From the NCBI GenBank assembly GCA_016705695.1, contig JADJLA010000014.1, forward strand, positions 6,249-70,248: DNA of 64,000 nt, read 5' to 3'. Positions 43,582 through 52,990 of this stretch are shown here, one piece after another. The number at the start of each line of letters is the position of its first letter. The first letter of the stretch is position 1. The notes under the pieces were generated by a model. That model was not told where the DNA came from, made no database searches, and saw nothing but the letters and a program-made list of their open reading frames with translations. This DNA is from Sphingobacteriaceae bacterium. GTDB taxonomy: Bacteria; Bacteroidota; Bacteroidia; B-17B0; Aurantibacillaceae. The position numbers and the translations under genes are program-made.

Positions 43582-46371
43582 TTAGATGTTAAGCATTACA
43601 AAAGCTCCCCAGTAGAAGGGGTCTTTGTATTTTGTTTTCAATTTCTTTTGCGCGTCGGCAAAAGATTGCTGTTTATTTCCTGTTTTTGCGTAATTGCTAT
43701 AAAAAGCTGTCATCAATTCCATGGTTGCTTCATCACTTACACTCCACAAACTCATAATAATGGATTTTGCACCGGCAATTAAAAATGCGCGTTGCAATCC
43801 GTAAACTCCTTCGCCTTGTTTCACACTTCCTAATCCGGTTTCACACGCACTTAAAACAACAAGATCTGTTTTATCTAAATTCAATGTCATGGCTTCGTAG
43901 GCGGTTAATACGCCATTATCAGCGCCTGTGCTGTGGTAATTTTCATCAAATACGTTATCGCAATTTGCCAATAATAAACCACTGCGTAATAATGGATTTT
44001 CTTTTGCAACAGCAATATCAATTCCCAATACTTTGTTGGTCTCCATTTTTGAAAGATCCGCTAAAAAATAACCGTGTGTTGCAATATGTAAAATATCCGG
44101 CGATTTGATATTCTTCATTTTTGTTTCGGTAGCTTCTTTTCCATACAAGGTTGTTGTAGTTAGTTTTAATGCTTTTAAAGTGGCGGTTATATTCTTTACT
44201 TCTTTTTCTGTTCCGGGTAATTGTGGAATAAGGTCGTGCGTACCATAAAGCGGATTCCCAATTAAAAATGCGGTTTTTGGTTTCTCGTGTTTGTCTTCAT
44301 CCTTTTTTACGGAGATAATATCCTTGGTATTCCCAACAAATTGAATAGAGTATTTATCCAATATATATTTTCCACTCTTGTCTTTTATAGAATTGATACT
44401 AAGCTGATGATAGGCGCCATCCAATGAAAGATACGCCCTATCCATTCCGATTAAGCTCGAGTCAATTCCTTTCCATGCAATAGGATAAATAAATAATTCA
44501 GGTTTTTCATCAATGATGTTTGATCTGAAAATACTAATGGAATTATTAATGGTATCAGCATATCCCATATCAACTACACCTAAAGAATTATTCTTTAAAA
44601 CCATACCCATATATAATGAGCGACCTGTAAGTTTATTCTTGTATTCGTTTACTTGAACAATTTCAATGGCTGCTTCGTTTGGTTTTAGCGATTGCTGTAT
44701 GGTTTCGTAAGAGGTAATTCCCTTTGAGCTATTCTCGCCGAACAGCGCACTTTTTTGTGATAATGAACGTTCGTACTCATCTGCTTTCTTTTGTAAACTA
44801 TCAACGTTGATCTTATCCTGCGCTAATTCTTCTTTACTTAATTGGTAAGCGCTATTCAAATTCTCTTTTGTGTCTAACCATTGTTTATACAATTTTTTTA
44901 GTTCGGCATCATCACTTTGCAAAATGCTATTACGTAATTTTGAAGAGCCATTCAATAAAAATCCTTTTGTAACAATCAAGGTGTTTAGCATTTGTTTTAC
45001 CAGTTCTGGATCGGTTTTGTAATTTGAAAGCACAAAAGCATAGTAGCGCTGCAACATGTTTTGTGTTTTTTCCCAATACAAATTCTTTTCGTTATCGTTA
45101 AGTGTATTAAAGAAGTTTGTGATATAGTTTTGCGTATTATCCAAAACCATTTGAAAGGACGCTTTAGCGCCGGCAACATCCTTTAAATTCCACTGAATGA
45201 TTGCCTTTTGTTCTAAGGCCTGTATGTATGAAGGGTGAGATTCTCCGTAGAGCTCCTTTTTTTGGTCGAGCACTTTTTTGATCATGGTAAGTGCTTCTTC
45301 ATTTTTTCCAACAATGCGATAATAGTTCGCTTGCTCTTGCAATATCTTTACGGTGAGTGGATGTTTATCACCGAGTTTACGTTTATTAATATCGTGCGCG
45401 CTCTGTAATAATTTTTCTACCTCTTTGTAATTCTCCATCTCAATATACAATTGTGCCAAGCCACTCTTCAAATGTGCCAGATCGGGATGCACGCCTAATT
45501 TTTTCTCCTTTACAATAATTGCTTTCTTAAAGATCTCTTCGGCCTTATCGTATTTTTTTTGAAGCCTGTAAACCTGTGCCAAATTGATGTCGATCTTTAT
45601 GAAGTTAGATGAATTTCGATCGAGCACTCTTCCAGCCATTGCAATCGCGCTATCCATATTCAACTCCGCATCCTTCAGTTTGTTCATGTCCACATATACC
45701 ATCGCCAAATTATTACTGGTAAGCGCTTTTCCTAATTCGTCTTTTTGCTCTACAAGGATCTTATGTGCATTTTTTATATATGTTTCTGCTTCGGTATAGC
45801 TTCCCATGTCCTTTAGCAGAACACCTTTATTGTTTAACGAAACAGCGATCATTACTTTATTATCCATTGCTTTTCGAAGTGCAATAGCAGAATCGCAAAA
45901 AGGCATTGCCTTTGCATAAAGCCCTTTGTTTTGGTATACCAATCCCAAATTGCTTACTACTTGAGCGTAAGTGGTATTTCCTTTCATTTTTTCGGCACGT
46001 ATATAATACTCCGCCGAACGTTTAAAGGCAACTTCGGCCATATACATGCGATTAGCTGCCATAAGCATTTCGCCTTGGCGCATATTATTATAAGCCAAGT
46101 TCTCTCCTGAATTTGAACCATTCGTAGTTAGGCCTGTGGTAAAACCGGTAGCTAGTGAGTTCCCTTTTTCTTCCGATTCAAATAAAGCACTATTATCTAA
46201 AAATGAAATGGCGTAGTTGAAATTACTTTCATCATAGTTCTCTCTCATCTTATCCATCTTATTCATGGGGCTCAAATCTCTGAGTTTATCTCCAAGGCCT
46301 TTTAATTTTACTTGGGCGCTAATAGCTGCCCCTGCAAGTAAAAAACAAATTAATATATAGCTCGATCTCAT
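43582..46371 (-). CDS. Exported TPR-CHAT domain protein
   Basis: A 929-residue protein. A signal peptide (SYILICFLLAGAAISAQ) is followed by about nine tetratricopeptide repeats (residues about 90-430, for example NNKGVLLKDMGSYTEAETYIKNA). A helical linker and a C-terminal CHAT domain (about 640-929) complete it. CHAT domains are caspase/separase-like; the expected His (DILHIATHGYFL) and Cys (DLVVLSACETGLG) are both present, so peptidase activity is possible. The TPR part would bind a partner protein. It is followed closely by holB upstream on the same strand (four bases), suggesting cotranscription. Confidence 0.9.
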   Translation of the reverse strand: MRSSYILICFLLAGAAISAQVKLKGLGDKLRDLSPMNKMDKMRENYDESNFNYAISFLDNSALFESEEKGNSLATGFTTGLTTNGSNSGENLAYNNMRQGEMLMAANRMYMAEVAFKRSAEYYIRAEKMKGNTTYAQVVSNLGLVYQNKGLYAKAMPFCDSAIALRKAMDNKVMIAVSLNNKGVLLKDMGSYTEAETYIKNAHKILVEQKDELGKALTSNNLAMVYVDMNKLKDAELNMDSAIAMAGRVLDRNSSNFIKIDINLAQVYRLQKKYDKAEEIFKKAIIVKEKKLGVHPDLAHLKSGLAQLYIEMENYKEVEKLLQSAHDINKRKLGDKHPLTVKILQEQANYYRIVGKNEEALTMIKKVLDQKKELYGESHPSYIQALEQKAIIQWNLKDVAGAKASFQMVLDNTQNYITNFFNTLNDNEKNLYWEKTQNMLQRYYAFVLSNYKTDPELVKQMLNTLIVTKGFLLNGSSKLRNSILQSDDAELKKLYKQWLDTKENLNSAYQLSKEELAQDKINVDSLQKKADEYERSLSQKSALFGENSSKGITSYETIQQSLKPNEAAIEIVQVNEYKNKLTGRSLYMGMVLKNNSLGVVDMGYADTINNSISIFRSNIIDEKPELFIYPIAWKGIDSSLIGMDRAYLSLDGAYHQLSINSIKDKSGKYILDKYSIQFVGNTKDIISVKKDEDKHEKPKTAFLIGNPLYGTHDLIPQLPGTEKEVKNITATLKALKLTTTTLYGKEATETKMKNIKSPDILHIATHGYFLADLSKMETNKVLGIDIAVAKENPLLRSGLLLANCDNVFDENYHSTGADNGVLTAYEAMTLNLDKTDLVVLSACETGLGSVKQGEGVYGLQRAFLIAGAKSIIMSLWSVSDEATMELMTAFYSNYAKTGNKQQSFADAQKKLKTKYKDPFYWGAFVMLNI

Positions 46372-46375
46372 TGTT

Positions 46376-47497
46376 CTACTTTAAATTTATGTATTCGTTT
46401 GTTTTTAATAAAAGATCCATGAACAAGATCTTTGGATTTGCATTTCGTTCAATATAATAAAAATTACTATTGAATTCCTCTATCAGTAATTGATAGTTCT
46501 TCTGGTTGACAAAGGGTGCAAATTTTTCGAGGAATTGTTTTTCATTTCCTGATAAACGCACTAATGATCGTTCGCCAAAATTATACATCAGCGCGTCTCT
46601 AAAAACCGCCAATGAATAAGTAATAAATTGTTTTTGTTTCTCGCGATCTCTTCCGGCATTCTCCTCTACCCATTGTAAAGCTTTATCTGAATCGAACTTT
46701 AGAGCCACGCGCATAAAGTTTTGAAAGTGAGTTAAGAACGAAAGCCCTTCGTCGTCCTTGTGCAAAGCCGCTAAAGCTTCTCTGAAATTTCCTTCACTTA
46801 AAAATGCTGCCTGCAATGCTGCTGTTTCATTTACGCCCAAGCGATCCATTAAATTACTGGCAATTTCTTTTTCTTCCACCGCATAAAAAGGAATGTGTTG
46901 CACGCGCGAAATAATGGTGGCCATTAACTTTTCAATATCATTTGCTATCAAAATAAAAATAGTGTCTTCGGTGGGTTCTTCTAAAACCTTTAATAATTTA
47001 TTGGCGGCTTCTGAATTCATTCTATCGGCCTGCCAAATGATCATGATCTTGTAAGAGCCTTCGAAACTTGTATAGCTTAATTTTTTTAAGATGTCGGATG
47101 ATTCCTCAACGGGAATGATAGGTTGTTTGTTCTCGGCATTTAATTCTTCTACCCAATCATTAAGCGTTAAATAATTATTGCCTAAAAACGCCTCTCTAAA
47201 ATCAACAATAAGATCGTTGCTTGTTTTTACATATTTGCTTTTGATGATAGGAAAAACAAAATGCAGATCGGGATGAATGAGTTTTGAAACTTTGCCGCAA
47301 GCCGGACAAGTGCCGCAAGGTTCGTTATTGGTTTTATTCTTACAAAATAAATATTGCGCAAAGGTAATAGCAGCTAATAAATGTCCGCAACCATCTTTTC
47401 CCGAAAATAATAACGCATGCGGAACACGTTGTGTATTCACCATTTTTACCAATCGGTCTTTTGCCTCTGCCTGGCCAACAATATCTTTAAATAACAT
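46376..47497 (-). CDS. holB: DNA polymerase III subunit delta'
   Basis: A 373-residue clamp-loader subunit. The zinc-binding CGTCPACGKVSKLIHPDLHFV, the degenerate P-loop HALLFSGKDGCGHLLAA (the usual Lys is replaced, as is normal for delta'), and the sensor segment KIMIIWQADRMNSEAANKLLKVLEEP are visible. It helps load the sliding clamp during replication. It is complete and lies seven bases from an upstream lipoprotein gene. Confidence 0.92.
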   Translation of the reverse strand: MLFKDIVGQAEAKDRLVKMVNTQRVPHALLFSGKDGCGHLLAAITFAQYLFCKNKTNNEPCGTCPACGKVSKLIHPDLHFVFPIIKSKYVKTSNDLIVDFREAFLGNNYLTLNDWVEELNAENKQPIIPVEESSDILKKLSYTSFEGSYKIMIIWQADRMNSEAANKLLKVLEEPTEDTIFILIANDIEKLMATIISRVQHIPFYAVEEKEIASNLMDRLGVNETAALQAAFLSEGNFREALAALHKDDEGLSFLTHFQNFMRVALKFDSDKALQWVEENAGRDREKQKQFITYSLAVFRDALMYNFGERSLVRLSGNEKQFLEKFAPFVNQKNYQLLIEEFNSNFYYIERNANPKILFMDLLLKTNEYINLK

Positions 47498-47504
47498 GTA
47501 GCAC

Positions 47505-48485
47505 TTAGTATTTTGGTATCATTCCTCTTATTCCCATGTCAACCGGCTTTTCTCCTACTTCCGGTTGGTAATATCCATCAAATGTAACTTCGTTCCACTC
47601 AAAACTTTTATTGGTTGAGAGATATACTGTAATGATCACATCCGAGGTTTCGGATCCTGTTATTACTAATGGCGCTCCAACAGTTGGTGCAGCTGCGGTA
47701 ACAAATTCGCCGGTAACTAAACAACTTCCCGGAGGAATTGGTGAACTTGGATTTGGATTTACAACAGTTGTTGAAGCTGCCTGTCCATCGGCCCAATAAT
47801 CTACACCAAATACTTTTGTATGAAATCCCCAATAACCTTGTGCATGATTTCCTACGCCGCCGGTTGTTGGCGTCATTACAGTACCGTGCATTTTGTACTT
47901 TGAAATATAAGTGTTGTATCCAACAAAAGAAGCAACCGTGCCAACAATGATTCCTGCAGATGTTGTTTTTACTTTGATATCATAATTTTGATAGGCTAAC
48001 GAAACTCTTAACCATTTATACGTTCCAACAACAGATGGCGTGATAGGAACCGAAAAAAATACAGCGCTATCTTTTACTAAAACCCCTTGGCAATGAACAA
48101 TGGCTGGTGTTCCGCTACACGTGGTTTCCGGTGCATGATATAATTTTACACCAGACCCAACTGCGGTAAGATCTCCTTGCGCCAATTCAATATAATGCGC
48201 ACTCATAAAATTAAACTTAGGTGAATAGGCTGCATTTCCTGCGCCTACACTTGAAGGTTGGCCCAAATTATTTAAACGCACTTGTGTACTATCAAAAATA
48301 AATTTGAATATTAATTTTGGGCCGGGCTGAGTATTGGTCCAAACCGTATCCGGAAAATTACAGGTAGGACAATTAGAAGCGCCCGTTGTAGTGGTAGGCA
48401 AAGGTTGTGGCTCGGGATCATCCTCCTTTTTTTTACACGAAAAAAGAACCACAGAAACTAAGCAAAGGGCAATGAACTTTTTCAT
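47505..48485 (-). CDS. Lipoprotein of unknown function
   Basis: A 326-residue protein. The signal peptide ends at lipid Cys17 (SVVLFSCKKKEDDPEPQP) with an acidic, Pro-rich linker. Then comes CPTCNFPDTVW and a beta-rich mature domain with repeated Gly/Thr-rich turns, including an MHGTVMTPTTGGVGNHAQGYWGFHTKVFG segment. No family is recognised. It is probably surface-exposed or periplasmic. Confidence 0.75.
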   Translation of the reverse strand: MKKFIALCLVSVVLFSCKKKEDDPEPQPLPTTTTGASNCPTCNFPDTVWTNTQPGPKLIFKFIFDSTQVRLNNLGQPSSVGAGNAAYSPKFNFMSAHYIELAQGDLTAVGSGVKLYHAPETTCSGTPAIVHCQGVLVKDSAVFFSVPITPSVVGTYKWLRVSLAYQNYDIKVKTTSAGIIVGTVASFVGYNTYISKYKMHGTVMTPTTGGVGNHAQGYWGFHTKVFGVDYWADGQAASTTVVNPNPSSPIPPGSCLVTGEFVTAAAPTVGAPLVITGSETSDVIITVYLSTNKSFEWNEVTFDGYYQPEVGEKPVDMGIRGMIPKY

Positions 48486-48523
48486 TATTTGTTACATTTA
48501 AAACATAAATTTACAAAAATTTT

Positions 48524-48976
48524 ATGCGTTTAGTTGTACAAAGGGTGCTAAAAACCCAGTTAAAAATAAATAATGAGCTATACAGTCAAATTGGGCCTGG
48601 TTTGTTGGTTTTGCTGGGTATAGAAGAGGCTGATACCTTGGAAGATATAGATTGGCTCACATCAAAGCTCGGTACTTTACGTATTTTTGGGGATCAGGAA
48701 GGCAAGCTTAATCTCGACGTAAATCAAATAAACGGAGAGGTAATGGTGGTAAGTCAATTCACACTTTTTGCTTCTACAAAAAAGGGGAATCGTCCATCAT
48801 TTTTACGATCTGCAAAACCTGATAGTGCCATTCCCCTTTACGAAAACTTTATAAAAAAGCTTGGGACCTTAATTACTAAGCCTATTCAAGCAGGACAATT
48901 TGGTGCCGATATGAAAATAGAATTGGTGAATGATGGTCCGGTGACGATCATTATTGATAGTAAGAATAGGGAGTGA
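48524..48976 (+). CDS. dtd: D-aminoacyl-tRNA deacylase
   Basis: A 150-residue enzyme that hydrolyses D-aminoacyl-tRNAs and mischarged glycyl-tRNA-Ala. It begins MRLVVQRVLKTQL. The catalytic SQFTLFASTKKGNRPSF and the NDGPVTIIID motif with the Gly-Pro pair are diagnostic. It diverges from the lipoprotein gene, sharing a 38-base intergenic region. Confidence 0.96.
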   Translation: MRLVVQRVLKTQLKINNELYSQIGPGLLVLLGIEEADTLEDIDWLTSKLGTLRIFGDQEGKLNLDVNQINGEVMVVSQFTLFASTKKGNRPSFLRSAKPDSAIPLYENFIKKLGTLITKPIQAGQFGADMKIELVNDGPVTIIIDSKNRE

Positions 48977-48982
48977 TTTTTA

Positions 48983-49430
48983 AATGCCACGGAGGCCGGG
49001 AGGCGCGGAGATAGTAAATAGTTTTAAGAACATTCCAAATGTTATTGCGGGATGAAAGATCACAACAGTTCGAAACAGAGATTCTACTGTGGTTTTGTCA
49101 AACAAACGTTACATACTGCGATCGAATGTTTTTATCGGTGATGCATTAAACCAATATGTCACCCCTAAAGGGGTTCTGATCACCATTGTTTATTTCGCCC
49201 CCTTCGGGGGCTTACCAATATGTCGCTCCTACGGAGCTAGGAAATTATATAAAATTAATTTTGTTGTTTTGAAATAGTCCCGTAGGGACGACATATCGGT
49301 AAATACGACTACTATACTCCAGCGAAGCCCCTTTAGGGGCGACATATCGGTTTAAATGATGCTCGTCCCGCGAAAGAAATTAAACAGATTCCCACGGTGT
49401 CTTGGTGCCTCCGTGGCCAAAAAAGTTAAA
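48983..49430. repeat. Cluster of palindromic repeats between dtd and pyrR
   Basis: This gene-free stretch of about 450 bases holds at least four REP-like units built of a short hairpin and an ATATGTC tail. ACCAATATGTC plus ACCCCTAAAGGGG is at about 49151-49174, and ACCAATATGTC plus GCTCCTACGGAGC at 49213-49238. Inverted forms, GTCCCGTAGGGAC-GACATATCGGT and CCCCTTTAGGGGC-GACATATCGGT, are at 49277-49301 and 49328-49352. An extra hairpin CCCCCTTCGGGGG lies at 49199-49211. Outer GCCACGGAGG (48983) and GCCTCCGTGGC (about 49406) arms are inverted, framing the cluster. Confidence 0.75.
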
Positions 49431-49452
49431 GTAAAATACGTATATTTAACCC

Positions 49453-49986
49453 GTGAAACCACGCATTTTATTACAGGATAAACAATTTGAGATCACCATA
49501 CTGCGTCTGTGTCATCAGTTGATAGAAGTGCATGGCGATTTTAATGATTCGGTGATCATTGGTTTACAACCACGCGGTGTACTTTTAGCAAAACGCATTC
49601 AACAAGTTTTACAAAAGATCCTCAAAAATAAAAAAGTGCATTGTGGCGAATTGGATATCACATTTTTTAGAGATGATTTCAGAAAAAGAGAGTTGATCCC
49701 CAATAGCACCAATATTGATTTTATCATTGAAGATAAAAATGTGGTATTGGTAGATGACGTTTTATTTTCCGGCCGCACTATTAGAGCGGGCTTAGATGCT
49801 ATGTTAGCGTTTGGAAGACCTTCTGATGTTGAATTATTGGTTTTAGTTGATCGCCGTTTCCAGCGACATGTTCCTATACAAGCAAAATATGCAGGTATTA
49901 CCATTGATTCTATAGAACAGCAAAATGTAAAAGTTGATTGGAAAGAGATCGATGGAAAAGATAAAGTTACCCTCATCGACAAATAA
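49453..49986 (+). CDS. pyrR: Bifunctional pyr operon regulator / uracil phosphoribosyltransferase
   Basis: A 177-residue phosphoribosyltransferase-fold protein with a GTG start at 49453. The PRPP-binding loop VVLVDDVLFSGRTIRAGLDAM, GLQPRGVLLAKRI and the DITFFRDDFRKRE segment are typical of PyrR. In many bacteria it regulates pyrimidine genes at the RNA level; pyrB follows in the same direction. Its last base overlaps the ATG of the next gene. Confidence 0.93.
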   Translation: MKPRILLQDKQFEITILRLCHQLIEVHGDFNDSVIIGLQPRGVLLAKRIQQVLQKILKNKKVHCGELDITFFRDDFRKRELIPNSTNIDFIIEDKNVVLVDDVLFSGRTIRAGLDAMLAFGRPSDVELLVLVDRRFQRHVPIQAKYAGITIDSIEQQNVKVDWKEIDGKDKVTLIDK

Positions 49987-50495
49987 TGAAACCAAAACCG
50001 GCCGATCACCCTCCTTATTATCAATACTATATTGATCTTGTTGATCAACAAGAAATAGTTGATGCTTTGGTAGAAGGCAAAAAATGGGTAAGTGCATTTA
50101 TAAAAAGCATTCCTGATTCAAAAGCAGAGTACGCTTATTCCGATAAAAAATGGACCGTTAAGCAAGTATTGAATCACATTATTGACACTGAACGAATCTT
50201 ATGTTATAGAGCTTTATGTTTTGCGCGCGGAGAAAAACAAATACTACCTGCGTTTGATGAGAATACATACGTGGCCAATGCCAATTTAAAGAATACAGAT
50301 CTTAGTTTATTGTGTAAGGAGTTTGTGGCGGTGCGCGAAGCTAGCATTTTATTATTTAAGCAATTGGGCGATAAAGAACTCCAAATAAAAGGCGCAATCG
50401 GCCCTGGTGATGTTACGGTTCTTTCGATAGGATATATGATGTGTGGCCATGCTTTACATCATGCCAAGGTTATTCAGGAACGTTATCTTCCTTAG
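49986..50495 (+). CDS. DinB family protein
   Basis: A 169-residue four-helix protein of the DinB/DUF664 (YfiT-like) superfamily. Probable metal-binding His are in VLNHIIDTERIL and MMCGHALHHAKVIQERYLP, near the expected positions at the ends of two helices. Members include thiol-dependent transferases; the substrate is unknown. It is translationally coupled to pyrR (overlapping stop and start). Confidence 0.85.
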   Translation: MKPKPADHPPYYQYYIDLVDQQEIVDALVEGKKWVSAFIKSIPDSKAEYAYSDKKWTVKQVLNHIIDTERILCYRALCFARGEKQILPAFDENTYVANANLKNTDLSLLCKEFVAVREASILLFKQLGDKELQIKGAIGPGDVTVLSIGYMMCGHALHHAKVIQERYLP

Positions 50496-50591
50496 AGCAT
50501 CAAGGTTTTTAGGATTTTCTTCCAAAAACTTTAGGCTATTTCAATAATTTTTGTTACTTTTAACTTTTGAAATTATACATTTCAAAAACAA

Positions 50592-51521
50592 ATGAGTCAC
50601 TTAAGTGTAAACCACCTTCTCGGAATAAAAGATCTCTCGAAAGCCGATATTGAACTCATTTTAAACACAGCCTCCAATTTTAAAGAAGTCATTAACCGTC
50701 CGATCAAGAAAGTTCCTTCGTTGCGTGATATTACAGTGGCCAATTTATTTTTTGAGAACTCAACCCGCACACGTTTATCTTTTGAACTAGCGCAAAAACG
50801 TTTAAGCGCCGATATCATTAATTTTTCTGCTTCTAACTCCTCGGTTAAAAAAGGAGAAACACTTGTTGATACGGTAAATAACATTCTGGCCATGAAAGTG
50901 GACATGATCGTGATGCGACATAGCAGCCCCGGTGCAGCCATATTTTTATCAAAGAAAATAAACGCCAAAATTGTAAATGCAGGTGATGGCGCACACGAAC
51001 ATCCAACGCAAGCTTTACTAGATGCATTTTCGATGCAAGAAAAACTGGGCGACTTAAAAGGCAAAAAAATTGTGATCGTTGGAGATATCCTTCACTCGCG
51101 CGTTGCACTTTCAAATATCTTCTGTTTACAAAAATTAGGCGCTAAGGTAAAAGTGTGCGGACCACAAACTTTAATTCCAAAATACATTACCAGTTTAGGA
51201 GTTGAAGTAGAAAGTGATCTTAAAAAAGCGTTGGAGTGGTGTGATGTAGCAAATATGTTACGCATACAATTAGAACGCCAGGACATAAAATATTTTCCTT
51301 CGCTAAGAGAGTACACCATGATGTACGGATTGAATAAAGAGATCCTGGATAAACTCTCCAAAAAAATAATTGTGATGCACCCTGGCCCAATTAATCGTGG
51401 CGTGGAAATTACCAGCGATGTGGCCGACAGCAAACAATCTATCATCCTTGAACAAGTAGAAAATGGAGTTGCCGTGAGAATGGCTGTGATGTATTTACTT
51501 GCCGGAAGACAGGCTGATTAA
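50592..51521 (+). CDS. pyrB: Aspartate carbamoyltransferase catalytic subunit
   Basis: A 309-residue enzyme condensing carbamoyl phosphate and aspartate in pyrimidine synthesis. The carbamoyl-phosphate loop FFENSTRTRLSFELAQ, HPTQALLDAFSM, and the C-terminal HPGPINRGVEI are present. It is complete. No regulatory subunit gene follows; the PyrR-DinB pair lies directly upstream, consistent with a pyr gene cluster. Confidence 0.96.
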   Translation: MSHLSVNHLLGIKDLSKADIELILNTASNFKEVINRPIKKVPSLRDITVANLFFENSTRTRLSFELAQKRLSADIINFSASNSSVKKGETLVDTVNNILAMKVDMIVMRHSSPGAAIFLSKKINAKIVNAGDGAHEHPTQALLDAFSMQEKLGDLKGKKIVIVGDILHSRVALSNIFCLQKLGAKVKVCGPQTLIPKYITSLGVEVESDLKKALEWCDVANMLRIQLERQDIKYFPSLREYTMMYGLNKEILDKLSKKIIVMHPGPINRGVEITSDVADSKQSIILEQVENGVAVRMAVMYLLAGRQAD

Positions 51522-51532
51522 GGTTCCACGTT

Positions 51533-51774
51533 TTTAGAGGAAGAAACCGCAAAGTGGCCTTTGGCCTCGCAAAGGAGGGCGCCAAGTTCGCAAAGAATCA
51601 CCATTACCAAACAGAAGGCTAAGACCTGCGGTACTCGCAAAGAGTTTCGATTTAGTTTTCGCTCTTTGCGTAAGCGAAGCTTTTTGCCTTCTTATTTAGT
51701 TTAGCACTAAGCTTTGCGATCTTGGCGCCTTCTTAGAGAAACACCGAAGGTGTCTTTGCGGTTTCTGCCTCTAA
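51533..51774. repeat. Long imperfect inverted repeat of CTTTGCG-type units
   Basis: The left arm (TTAGAGG, GAAACCGCAAAG, CGCAAAG, GGCGCCAAG, CGCAAAG) is mirrored by the right arm (CTTTGCG, CTTGGCGCC, CTTTGCGGTTTC, CCTCTAA). A central block (CTCGCAAAGAG and CTCTTTGCG) adds a third hairpin. The whole gap between pyrB and the cyclase gene is therefore one large potential cruciform; no gene is present. Confidence 0.75.
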
Positions 51775-52523
51775 TAGATCTTGTACAATACCGGTTTACT
51801 TGGGCTTGCATCATTTTCAAACGATGCTATTTGGATGTTGAGTAAATACGTTCCATCAAAAATATCGTTTGGCACATAGATCATTTCGGTAATAGTTTTT
51901 TGCGTTTGGGTATTTGAAGGGTAATTCCAAAAAGCATGATGCGCTTCTAATTTACCATCGTCTTTTTCCTTATCTACACTTGGAAGGTCTATAAGTAAAT
52001 GCTCGATGCCTTTATCATTTAAATAATCAATGGCATCGCTTAAAATATACGGAGGATTGGTATTGCTGTACTGCATATGCAATTTATTTAAACCATTACT
52101 TAACGTACGGATAACAATTGCTTCAGTGTTTTCTGCTTCTTTTAAAGCAGCTTCCAGTTGTTTGCGTGTAATTACAAAATCTCCGTTGGGTAATTCATTG
52201 GGCAAAACAGTAATCACTTCAGCAATGAACATAAAACGAGAAAGTGTTTTATTGATAGAATAATTTTCTTTGCTGATATGCCCAACGCATTCGGTATGCG
52301 TTCCGTTACCGTGCGGATTAAAAGAAATATTTCTGAAATTTACGCTACCGCCTTTATTTACATCCCCTACCCAATCGCCGGCAACAACGGGTTCTATTTT
52401 CATGGGCTCCACATACCAAGCGCTTACGCAATCCTTATTACTTGTAAGAGGAATTGATATATCAATTGGTTTAAAAAAATCTACCTGATAAGATTTTCCG
52501 TTGTGAAATATATTTGCGACCAT
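51771..52523 (-). CDS. Cyclase family protein (kynurenine formamidase-like)
   Basis: A 250-residue metal-dependent hydrolase of the KynB/cyclase superfamily. The metal-binding motif appears as NPHGNGTHTECVGHI, a variant of HxGTHxDxxxH in which Glu-Cys replaces the usual Asp. Further family features are IVIRTLSNG, LLIDLPSVDKEKDDGKLEAHHAFW and the C-terminal strand pattern. The true substrate is unknown. It is monocistronic, and its stop codon lies inside the right arm of the large inverted repeat. Confidence 0.82.
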   Translation of the reverse strand: MVANIFHNGKSYQVDFFKPIDISIPLTSNKDCVSAWYVEPMKIEPVVAGDWVGDVNKGGSVNFRNISFNPHGNGTHTECVGHISKENYSINKTLSRFMFIAEVITVLPNELPNGDFVITRKQLEAALKEAENTEAIVIRTLSNGLNKLHMQYSNTNPPYILSDAIDYLNDKGIEHLLIDLPSVDKEKDDGKLEAHHAFWNYPSNTQTQKTITEMIYVPNDIFDGTYLLNIQIASFENDASPSKPVLYKIY

Positions 52524-52551
52524 ACAGTAAAAATACCAAATAAAATTGACT

Positions 52552-52923
52552 TTATTTCCAAGCGATCTTCATCTTTTTTCCCTTTACAAAGTGTTCTTGT
52601 CTCTTTCCATTGATCACAATATTAGAGGTTTCGCGGATAATGCTAAACACTATTACATTGCCTTTCCTTTTCATAAAGAATGCATCGGCCACGCTCATCC
52701 AACCACTTTGAACGGTAATGCCAAAAGGATTTTTAGTGCCTGAGATGTCTTTTGATATACTGCAGGTATCGGTTGTAGTTGGGAGTTGATCTATTTGATC
52801 ACAATTCAATGTAAATGTTTTGCCATTAGAAACAGTCACAGTTCCGGTAATGACTTTTTGCGAAAATAGCATATTGCAAAAAGTAAGAACAAGCGCAGTA
52901 AAGAATAGTGTTGCTTTTTTCAT
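52552..52923 (-). CDS. Small exported protein of unknown function
   Basis: A 123-residue protein when started at the ATG at 52923 (MKKATLFFTALVLTFCNMLFSQ), which gives a normal signal peptide; an ATG at 52971 adds 16 residues and is less likely. The mature part is short and beta-rich with two Cys (LNCDQIDQ, TDTCSISK) and a basic tail (GKKMKIAWK). No family recognised. Confidence 0.7.
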   Translation of the reverse strand: MKKATLFFTALVLTFCNMLFSQKVITGTVTVSNGKTFTLNCDQIDQLPTTTDTCSISKDISGTKNPFGITVQSGWMSVADAFFMKRKGNVIVFSIIRETSNIVINGKRQEHFVKGKKMKIAWK

Positions 52924-52990
52924 GAGTAGTAATTTAGGGTTGAAGTAAAAAATAAAATTCCAAAACATCATGTTAAACTTTCAGAATTGC

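Noticed and set aside
46376..47497. CHAT-TPR plus neighbour as a defence operon
   Set aside because: The adjacent gene is holB, a replication subunit, and no effector, nuclease or CRISPR component lies nearby.
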